Shown one piece after another: positions 1-5,510 of a DNA stretch of 5,841 nt (its first letter is position 1; each line of letters opens with the position of its first letter). A program made the translations under genes and the position numbers. The notes under the pieces are model-generated. The model was not told where the DNA came from. It saw only the letters and a program-made list of their open reading frames with translations, and searched no databases. Source of the stretch: a bacterium (GTDB taxonomy: Bacteria > Vulcanimicrobiota > Vulcanimicrobiia > Vulcanimicrobiales > Vulcanimicrobiaceae); assembly GCA_021807065.1 (NCBI GenBank), contig JAKAPO010000166.1:1-5841 (forward strand), written 5' to 3'.

Positions 1-45
1 GCTTCTCGGCCTTCTCACTCCTGCATCCGTGCCCGTTCGCCGGTC

Positions 46-71
46 CGAGGTTCCTCGATAGACGAACCTCG
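46..71 (-). terminator. Inverted repeat just downstream of the GNAT gene, possible terminator
   Basis: Two perfect 8-base arms, CGAGGTTC (46-53) and GAACCTCG (64-71), enclose a 10-base loop. Allowing one bulged base at 45, the stem extends by three more pairs (GGT at 42-44 with ACC at 72-74). It begins within a few bases of the stop codon of the minus-strand acetyltransferase, the usual place for a transcription terminator. No run of T follows on either strand, so it is not a classical intrinsic terminator. It could instead stabilise the 3' end of the mRNA or act with a factor. Confidence 0.4.
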
Positions 72-75
72 ACCC

Positions 76-897
76 TCATAACAGTATCGTCTGCAGTTCG
101 CCGATCTTCTTGAAGCCGAGCCTGTCGTAGAGTGCGATGGCCGGTGCGTTGAAATCGTTCACGTAGAGCGAGAGCGAGGGGAAGATGCCTAGCAGTTCGC
201 GGCAGATTGCACCGAGCGCTGCGGTCGCGAGGCCGCGACGCCGAAGACCGGGCGGCGTCCAGATGCCTTGGAGTTGCGCGGTATGCGGACTCCAGGAACC
301 GACGTTGCAATAGAAGCAGAGGCGGCCGTCCATCTCGCCGACCCACCATAATCGCATTCGGATCATGCGCTGGACGCTGGACGCGAAATCCGGGTCCGTG
401 CGCGGGTCCATTTCGAGCTCGGCTGCAATCATCGCGGCGGAGTTTTCGACGACGTCTTTCCACTCGTCGTCTCTGGCCGGACGCACCAATACCGATGAAC
501 CCGTGGTGCGCAGCGACGCGGTATCGACCATCATTACCGGTTGGCGAGAGCGAACGAGCCGCGGTCTTCGGTGATTCCGGTACGCGAGCTGCCAGAATCG
601 TTCCACCGTCTCGTGCGGCCCCACGATCGCCTGAGGATCCCGGTCCGTTGCGATCTGCGCGAATGCAGGCAACGCGTCGGGCTCGCCGGCGAGGATGAAT
701 TGGCGTCCGAAGAAGGCAACGCCGATTACGGTGCTTGCGTCGGAGATGACGTAGAGATCGCGTTTTAGCAGGGGCGGCGCTTCAACGACCAGGTACGATA
801 GGAAGACGTTGGCGTACGGATCGCGCGAAAGATACTCGAGCGTTCGGCGCACGTTTACGGGAGCGAGCTGCTCGGCATGCGAGGCGGTCGGCGTCAC
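76..897 (-). CDS. GNAT family N-acetyltransferase with N-terminal DUF4081-like domain
   Basis: This 273-residue cytoplasmic protein probably transfers an acetyl group from acetyl-CoA to an unknown amine or protein N-terminus. Residues about 17-115 resemble the DUF4081 domain that precedes a GNAT domain in actinobacterial-type acetyltransferases (note SRDPYANVFLSYL at 24-36). Residues about 135-273 form the GNAT fold. Motif A has the acetyl-CoA pyrophosphate-binding signature R-x-x-G-x-A at R219-A224, after the beta-4 strand LQGIW. Motif B has N250 and the usual catalytic-type Y257 in ALYDRLGF. The GTG start at 897 is supported by a Shine-Dalgarno-like AGGTGA seven bases upstream. It overlaps the stop of the RskA-like gene by four bases (GTGA), so the two are probably translationally coupled. 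The fold is clear, the substrate is not. Confidence 0.9.
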   Translation of the reverse strand: MTPTASHAEQLAPVNVRRTLEYLSRDPYANVFLSYLVVEAPPLLKRDLYVISDASTVIGVAFFGRQFILAGEPDALPAFAQIATDRDPQAIVGPHETVERFWQLAYRNHRRPRLVRSRQPVMMVDTASLRTTGSSVLVRPARDDEWKDVVENSAAMIAAELEMDPRTDPDFASSVQRMIRMRLWWVGEMDGRLCFYCNVGSWSPHTAQLQGIWTPPGLRRRGLATAALGAICRELLGIFPSLSLYVNDFNAPAIALYDRLGFKKIGELQTILL

Positions 898-1403
898 TGC
901 GTTTTCACCTGGAAGACGAGAGCCGACGTCGGGCTCTTGCTGCCGCTCTCCGGTTCGATGCTGACCGCTACTTCGTCTGTCTTGCTTGCCGCGACGTCGT
1001 CAAGGGCGACTACCGCGATGCCGCGACTATCGGGAATGAACGTTACCGATGGCATCAGTGCTTTGGCTCCACGTGAATGGGTCCAGGCCTGATACACCCT
1101 TCTTCTTGGCGGCATCGGCATGTCGTGCAGCACTATGTAGACTCGGTCGTTGCTTATAACGACCTGCCCTCCGGTAACGTCGAATCGCTGCGCCTTCGGG
1201 TTCTGCAGGTCGGCCAGCATCGTCCGTTCGGCGGCGAATCGCCGAGCATTCGCGGTAGCGCTCTGATCGGCGGTGGCCAACCGCCGCTCGAGATCGTGAA
1301 TCTGCGACGTCAAGTTGAGATTGATCAGCGTCGTGACTATGGCCACCAGAAAGCAGAACGCGGCAACGAGGTAGGCGGGCCAGACCGGCGTTCGCGGGCG
1401 CAC
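894..1403 (-). CDS. Membrane-anchored RskA-type anti-sigma C-terminal domain protein, lacking the sigma-binding domain
   Basis: With a GTG start at 1403 the protein has 169 residues. Residues about 8-30 are one transmembrane helix (WPAYLVAAFCFLVAIVTTL). Residues about 34-68 are charged, alanine-rich and probably coiled-coil. Residues about 70-168 match the extracytoplasmic domain of RskA anti-sigma-K factors, with VYQAWTH, a later FIPDSRG and the typical end VAVSIEPESGSKSPTSALVF. RskA proteins normally carry a cytoplasmic zinc-finger-like domain before the helix that holds an ECF sigma factor. Here only about seven residues precede the helix and no His/Cys zinc motif is visible, so sigma binding is doubtful. 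The frame stays open to an ATG at 1643, but that extension lies antisense to the conserved N-terminus of the hexosaminidase and looks like no domain. GTG 1403 has no clear Shine-Dalgarno sequence, so the exact start is uncertain. The stop overlaps the GNAT start. No sigma gene lies in the window. Confidence 0.8.
   Translation of the reverse strand: MRPRTPVWPAYLVAAFCFLVAIVTTLINLNLTSQIHDLERRLATADQSATANARRFAAERTMLADLQNPKAQRFDVTGGQVVISNDRVYIVLHDMPMPPRRRVYQAWTHSRGAKALMPSVTFIPDSRGIAVVALDDVAASKTDEVAVSIEPESGSKSPTSALVFQVKTQ
905..910 (-). promoter_or_regulatory. Ribosome binding site of the GNAT gene
   Basis: On the minus strand the sequence reads AGGTGA, then seven bases, then GTG at 897. It matches the anti-16S consensus AGGAGGTGA at its 3' part. 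It lies inside the end of the RskA-like reading frame. It supports choosing the GTG at 897 as start and coupled translation of the two genes. Confidence 0.6.
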
Positions 1404-1443
1404 GCAAAAAGGTTCGTGCCTATCGGTGCGTCGTACCTGCCCG

Positions 1444-1474
1444 AATATGTTTGCCGCTTTGCCCTTCGTGGCAA
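1444..1474 (-). promoter_or_regulatory. Candidate sigma-70-type promoter for the RskA-like/GNAT operon
   Basis: On the minus strand TTGCCA (1474-1469, five of six matches to TTGACA) is followed after 19 bases by CATATT (1449-1444, four of six matches to TATAAT). Transcription would start near 1437 and leave a leader of roughly 34 bases before the GTG at 1403. The spacer is two bases longer than ideal. The -10 box overlaps the ATG of the divergent hexosaminidase gene. This is a weak, consensus-only call. Confidence 0.25.
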
Positions 1475-3390
1475 CGTTGCATCTCGTTCCACGACCCGCT
1501 CGCGTCTCGATAAGAAATGCGTGCAGCGCCGCCGTTCCGTTGACGATTGCATCAACGTTCGACACCGGTGCGCGAGAGGAATTGAACGAGCGTTGGTCGG
1601 CGTTGCATATCGGATCGCTGCGCGTCGCGGCGGCGCCCACCATCGTCGTTCGCCGCGACGCAGCGCTACGCGATCAGGCGTATCGCCTGATCGTCAATTC
1701 CCACGGCGCTACGATCCAGGCATCGAGCGCAGCGGGCGCATTCTACGGCGCGATGACGCTCGCGCAATTGCCGTTGCGCGCCGGGGGACGCTGGCGAATG
1801 CCGTGCGTGCAAATCGACGACGCTCCGGCGCTGCGCTGGCGCATTCTGTCCGACGACGTTTCGCGGGGCCCGCTGCCGACGATGCGTTACTTCGAGCAGC
1901 GAATTCGGACGATCGCTGCATTCAAGATGAACGGTTACTCACCGTACATGGAGCACGTTTCCCTATCGCCGACGGACCCGTTGCCGGCACCGCTCGACGG
2001 CATCGCCCCGGCGCAGCTGCACGAACTCGCCGTCTATGCGAAACGCTTCCACGTCGCCCTAATCCCGGAGCAGCAGACCTTCGCCCACATGCACAATACG
2101 CTGAAAATCGAACGCTACGCGAGCGCCGCGGCGTTCCCGCACGGTTTTCTGCTCTCGCCGGCTTCGCCGATCACGCTACCGTATCTGACGCGCATCATTC
2201 GTCAGGAACTCGCGGCCGTGCCGCATCCGCCGTTTTTTCACATCGGTTCCGACGAAACGTCGACGCTGGGCCAGGGGACCACCGCCGCATACGTCGCCGC
2301 GCACGGGGGACGTTCGCGGGTCTACGCCGCGCACGTCAACGCCATGGCGCGCATCATCGCACCATCGAAGGCACGGGTCATGCTCTGGGACGACGGCATC
2401 GAGAACGACCCGTCGATCATGAAGATGATCTCGCGCAGGGACGTCATCGTCAACTGGCACTACGGCGCGGAGTCGAGTTTCGAGAGATACATCCGGTTGA
2501 TTGCGAGCGGCGGCTTCCAGCAGATGGTCGCTCCGGGGGCAAATAATTGGAACCAGATTTTTCCGGACGTCACCACGGCGCTCGCGAACGAACGGCGCTT
2601 CATCGACGAAGGCAAAGCGGCGCACGTGCTCGGCCTTTTTCAGACGGTCTGGAACGACGACGGCGAAACGCTCTACGAAGCGACGTGGTATCCGGTCCTC
2701 TATGCGGCCGCGGCGGCATGGCAGCGTGGTGACGTCGATCCGGCGCGCTTTCGCGCCGATTTCCCGAGCGCGTTCTTCGGTGTCGACGACCCTGGTTACG
2801 CAGACGACGTCGCCGCGCTGGCGAATATCCTTACGCGACTCGAAAGCGCTCACGCCGGCACGACCGACCGCCTCTTTTGGAGTGACCCGTTTGATCCGGT
2901 GGCCGACGCACGCCTGGCCAAAGTCGACCTCCGAGCGGTACGCCTCAAGGCGGAAGGCGTCGAGCAGCATCTGTTCTTCAGGCGTCCACCGCTTCACGCC
3001 AATGCAGCGGCGGTGATGTTTCTGGCGGCTCGGCGCTACGACGTGCTCGGCCGCGAATATCAAATAGCACAGGAGGTTCGCGACTACTACGGCGACGCGC
3101 GCGCACACATCGGCGAGCCGCACTCGCCGTCGTTCCGCGACCTGCTGTGGTGCGTCTACTGGTTTTGGGAGCTGCGCGACGATTTCGAAGGCCTTGCCCC
3201 GCTCTACGCGCGCGCGTGGCGATACGAGAGCCGCCCCGGTCACTTGGCGAGCAATCTCGAGCGCTATCACCTTGCTGCGCAAACGGCGATCGAGCGAGCC
3301 GATGCGCTCGAGCGCGCGATCTATGAAGACTACGTGCGCAACAAGACGCTGCCGCCGCTCGACAGCGTGATCGACGTTTCGACTCCTTGA
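1447..3390 (+). CDS. Glycoside hydrolase family 20-type beta-N-acetylhexosaminidase
   Basis: From the ATG at 1447 this is a 647-residue protein; an in-frame GTG at 1426 would add seven residues. It probably removes terminal beta-linked N-acetylglucosamine or N-acetylgalactosamine by substrate-assisted catalysis. Residues about 11-110 form the GH20b-like domain: the opening LVPRP, the strand DQAYRLIV, and AGAFYGAMTLAQL. The TIM barrel starts at DDAPALRWRILSDDVSRG (about 124-141) and includes KMNGYSPYMEH and the loop EQQTFAHMHN. The catalytic Asp-Glu pair is D269-E270 in HIGSDETSTLGQG (codons at 2251-2256). The usual family motif is HxGGDE, and this Ser-containing form with DETxxLGxG fits a divergent subgroup. 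WNDDGETLYEATWY (about 402-415) is the likely active-site aromatic segment. The C-terminal ~200 residues look mostly helical. No convincing signal peptide is seen, although MFAALPFVATLHLV is mildly hydrophobic. No Shine-Dalgarno sequence precedes either start. The stop overlaps the permease TTG by four bases, so the two are likely co-translated. Confidence 0.88.
   Translation: MFAALPFVATLHLVPRPARVSIRNACSAAVPLTIASTFDTGAREELNERWSALHIGSLRVAAAPTIVVRRDAALRDQAYRLIVNSHGATIQASSAAGAFYGAMTLAQLPLRAGGRWRMPCVQIDDAPALRWRILSDDVSRGPLPTMRYFEQRIRTIAAFKMNGYSPYMEHVSLSPTDPLPAPLDGIAPAQLHELAVYAKRFHVALIPEQQTFAHMHNTLKIERYASAAAFPHGFLLSPASPITLPYLTRIIRQELAAVPHPPFFHIGSDETSTLGQGTTAAYVAAHGGRSRVYAAHVNAMARIIAPSKARVMLWDDGIENDPSIMKMISRRDVIVNWHYGAESSFERYIRLIASGGFQQMVAPGANNWNQIFPDVTTALANERRFIDEGKAAHVLGLFQTVWNDDGETLYEATWYPVLYAAAAAWQRGDVDPARFRADFPSAFFGVDDPGYADDVAALANILTRLESAHAGTTDRLFWSDPFDPVADARLAKVDLRAVRLKAEGVEQHLFFRRPPLHANAAAVMFLAARRYDVLGREYQIAQEVRDYYGDARAHIGEPHSPSFRDLLWCVYWFWELRDDFEGLAPLYARAWRYESRPGHLASNLERYHLAAQTAIERADALERAIYEDYVRNKTLPPLDSVIDVSTP
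1671..1693. repeat. Perfect 10-base inverted repeat inside the hexosaminidase gene
   Basis: CGATCAGGCG (1671-1680) and CGCCTGATCG (1684-1693) are exact reverse complements separated by TAT, giving a tight hairpin in mRNA or a near-palindromic protein site. It encodes the conserved GH20b strand around RDQAYRLIV, so coding constraint may explain part of it. It lies about 225 bases inside the gene. Confidence 0.6.
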
Positions 3391-5390
3391 GCGCCATTCT
3401 CGTTCTCCTCGTCTTCGCCGCCTTTGCGGTGCTCATGTACACCCGCAAGATGCCGGCGATCGTGGCGGTGCCGCTCATGGCAATAATCATGGCGCTGGTC
3501 GCAAGCGTTCCGGCAAAAGCGCTGGGCGGCATCGTGGTCGACGGTACGGGGGCGCTCTCCAAAGCCTACGTCGCGGTGATCTTCGGCGCGCTGCTCGGCC
3601 GGGTGACGCTCGACACCGGGATCGCGCGGGCGCTCGTGAATCTCGCTGCGGAGTACGGTGGGGAGAATCCGCTGGCATTCTCGCTCGTGCTGTGCGCGAT
3701 CGTCGCGCTGCTCTTTACCACGCTCAACGGCTTGGGCGCGATCATCATGGTGGGAACGATCGTGCTTCCGGTCATGATGACGACCGGCGTGCCGCGGACC
3801 ATCGCCGCGACGCTCTTCCTCATGGCGTTTGCGCTCGGCTTCATCTTCAACATCGCCAACTGGACGTTTTACACGACGTTCTTCGGCGTGCGAGAGCAGC
3901 AGGTCGTGCATTATGCGATCGCGCTGGCTGCGATCGACGCCGTTGCGCTGGTCACCTACGCCGTCATCGCCTTCGCGCGCGAACGCGACTACGCCACGTG
4001 GGCGAAGACCGCCGCGCGCGAGGAGCGCGGGGTACCGTGGTGGTCCTTGATCACGCCGCTCCTGCCCATCGTGCTGTACTTCGTGCTCCATCTCGATGCG
4101 ACGCCGGCGTTCGCGCTCTCGGCGCTCTTCGGTGCGGTCGTGACCAGGCCGCGCAGAGCGATCGCGACGCTGGTCGCCGCCGCGATTCGCGGCGTCGAGG
4201 ACGTAGCGCCGGCAGTCGTGCTCTTCATGGGTATCGGCATGCTGCTCGTCGCTACGAAGCAACCGCAGTTTGCTGCGGCCCTCCATCCTCTCGTCGCGAG
4301 CGACTGGATTCGAAGTCCGCTCGCATACGTCGTGGTTTTCGGGTTCCTGAGCCCGCTCGTGCTCTATCGCGGTCCGCTCAATCCGTTCGGCGTGGGCATC
4401 GCGATCTTCACGGTGCTGCTTGCGTCGCATGCCGTCTCGCCGCTCGTCCTGGTGGCGGCGGTGATGGCGGTCGTGCAGGTACAGAACGTCTGCGATCCGA
4501 CGAACACGCAGAACGTCTGGGTCGCCAATTTCACCGGCGTTCGCATCGACACCATTACCAAACGCACGCTACCGGTGCAAGTACCCGTTGCAATCGCCGG
4601 AACGCTGTTAGTCGTATTTGCCGGGGGATCGCTTTTGGGCGTGCGTGCATTCGGATCGCTGCTATCGCCGGCGTTCGCGCAGGTCGCATTACCGGGAATG
4701 ACCGCCCCTGAGAGCGCTGCGCGCCGTGTTGCCGTGGACGACGATGGAACGCCGCTCGGACGCGTAGCCGCCGACGCGGTCACCGCGGCGCTGCACGGGG
4801 TGGATTCGCTCGAGCCGTTTCGCGATCGGACCGATCCCGACGCGAGCGACTGCTCGGGGAAGGACTACGCCGCATACGTTCGCGTGGTCACCAGTAGCTT
4901 CTCGCTCGTCGAAGGGACTGATTTCGACGTCGGCCTCGTTCTCGAAGATTGCGGCGGCTGGATCGTCGACGAGTGGCACGATCACGAGGTCTTGACGCAC
5001 GTGCCCGGCGCCGATGACGCACGCGCGTTGGCGTTGCAAGGCGTGACACGGCTGCAGCGTTGGATGACGGCTGCTGCGGTCAGGGCGAAGAACCTGTTCG
5101 AGCGCGGCGTCGCGATGTCGCCGACCGACGCGCCCAGCTACTTCTTCGCACTGTTCAAGACGCCCGATGGCAACATGCGTCTTTACGTACGCGCCGGCGG
5201 GCCGGCATACGCGGCCGGATTGCGTACCGGCGACGTCGTCGAAAAGCTCGACGGTCAGCCCTGGTGGCAGTACGGCACCTTTCAATCGGAGGCGCGCGCC
5301 TACGACGGGAAACCGCACACGTTTGAGGTGAAGCGAGACGGCAGAATGCTAGACGTTAACCTTGCAGCCGTGCCGGCTTTCTCGTTGTAA
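3387..5390 (+). CDS. Ion-transporter-superfamily permease (GntP/CitMHS-like) fused to a C-terminal PDZ domain
   Basis: This 667-residue protein has two parts. Residues 1-420 are very hydrophobic with about 12-14 membrane segments (for example 3-19, 23-41, 96-113, 117-134, 138-156, 174-197, 272-289, 309-327, 351-367, 398-418). The two halves carry Asn/Thr-rich loops, TTLNGLG (111-117) and VCDPTNTQN (368-376), like the paired substrate/ion-binding loops of citrate, gluconate and dicarboxylate symporters. An organic-anion or related cation-coupled symporter is likely, but the substrate is unknown. After the last helix, residues about 440-580 form a soluble region I do not recognise, with C489, C522 and a His-rich HDHEVLTH (531-538). 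Residues about 585-665 are PDZ-like, with GGPAYAAGLRTGDVVEKLDG (604-623). The TTG start at 3387 overlaps the hexosaminidase stop (TTGA) and keeps the first helix intact; the next Met, at residue 17, would cut it. No Shine-Dalgarno sequence is seen, so coupled translation is likely. The PDZ tail is unusual for such carriers. Confidence 0.82.
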   Translation: MSAILVLLVFAAFAVLMYTRKMPAIVAVPLMAIIMALVASVPAKALGGIVVDGTGALSKAYVAVIFGALLGRVTLDTGIARALVNLAAEYGGENPLAFSLVLCAIVALLFTTLNGLGAIIMVGTIVLPVMMTTGVPRTIAATLFLMAFALGFIFNIANWTFYTTFFGVREQQVVHYAIALAAIDAVALVTYAVIAFARERDYATWAKTAAREERGVPWWSLITPLLPIVLYFVLHLDATPAFALSALFGAVVTRPRRAIATLVAAAIRGVEDVAPAVVLFMGIGMLLVATKQPQFAAALHPLVASDWIRSPLAYVVVFGFLSPLVLYRGPLNPFGVGIAIFTVLLASHAVSPLVLVAAVMAVVQVQNVCDPTNTQNVWVANFTGVRIDTITKRTLPVQVPVAIAGTLLVVFAGGSLLGVRAFGSLLSPAFAQVALPGMTAPESAARRVAVDDDGTPLGRVAADAVTAALHGVDSLEPFRDRTDPDASDCSGKDYAAYVRVVTSSFSLVEGTDFDVGLVLEDCGGWIVDEWHDHEVLTHVPGADDARALALQGVTRLQRWMTAAAVRAKNLFERGVAMSPTDAPSYFFALFKTPDGNMRLYVRAGGPAYAAGLRTGDVVEKLDGQPWWQYGTFQSEARAYDGKPHTFEVKRDGRMLDVNLAAVPAFSL

Positions 5391-5510
5391 ATGGCCTCGC
5401 ACGTTGCGCTCGGCCCGGCGCTCCGCTTTACCTCGGCCACTTCGCGGCCTCGACGTCGCTGCGCGCCCCCACGCCGCCCGCGCCGTGTGGGCCCCCAGGG
5501 GCTCGCGTGA
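5391..5510 (+). CDS. Possible 39-residue bridging ORF between permease and hydantoinase genes
   Basis: An ATG follows the permease TAA stop directly (TAAATG), in the same frame. It opens 39 codons ending in a TGA at 5508-5510 that overlaps the hydantoinase GTG (GTGA). The peptide begins MASHVALGPALRF and is rich in Arg and Pro in its second half (nine Arg in all). That composition is also what random G+C-rich DNA gives, and I recognise no family. It has no Shine-Dalgarno sequence and would depend on ribosomes that restart after the permease stop. It could serve only as a translational bridge, or be an accident of a stop-poor sequence. Otherwise the 116-base gap shows only short GC-rich stems, such as CCCAC (5468-5472) with GTGGG (5487-5491), and no convincing terminator. 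Confidence 0.25.
   Translation: MASHVALGPALRFTSATSRPRRRCAPPRRPRRVGPQGLA
5497..5501 (+). promoter_or_regulatory. Ribosome binding site of the hydantoinase gene
   Basis: AGGGG lies five bases upstream of the GTG at 5507. It supports that GTG as the start, giving a protein that begins MKLRVGVDVGGTFTD as usual for the family. A short GCCC/GGGC pairing around it (5491-5502) could partly hide it, but this is weak. Confidence 0.5.

Noticed and set aside
2..61. Possible tail of a convergent plus-strand gene ending at the TAG at 59-61
   Set aside because: Only 19 codons are visible and nothing identifies them; the region could equally be non-coding.
1268..1286. Seven-base stem (CGGCGGT/ACCGCCG) inside the RskA-like gene
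   Set aside because: Internal to coding sequence, short and GC-rich; no positional reason to think it functions.
1471..1480. Ten-base palindrome GCAACGTTGC as an operator
   Set aside because: Short perfect palindromes of this size are expected by chance and it lies in coding sequence; kept only as a note because it overlaps the candidate promoter.
1404..1643. Upstream extension of the RskA-like frame to an ATG at 1643 (80 more residues)
   Set aside because: It lies antisense to the conserved GH20b domain, has no recognisable sigma-binding or zinc motif, and its composition is unlike the rest of the protein.
1077..2546. 489-codon plus-strand frame overlapping the RskA-like and hexosaminidase genes
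   Set aside because: Arg-rich low-complexity translation in another frame of recognisable genes; a G+C-rich shadow.
2176..3282. 368-codon minus-strand frame antisense to the hexosaminidase
   Set aside because: No recognisable domain, Arg/Val-rich, and mirrors the codon pattern of the plus-strand gene.
3330..4430. 366-codon minus-strand frame antisense to the permease
   Set aside because: Extremely His/Arg/Glu/Asp-rich translation typical of the antisense of membrane-protein codons; no domain.
3692..4711. 339-codon plus-strand frame inside the permease gene
   Set aside because: Arg/His/Ala-rich shadow in the wrong frame; the permease frame has clear membrane segments throughout.
5404..5432. 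TTGCGC with 17-base spacing to TTTACC as a promoter for the hydantoinase gene
   Set aside because: Only three of six matches in each box; easily found by chance.
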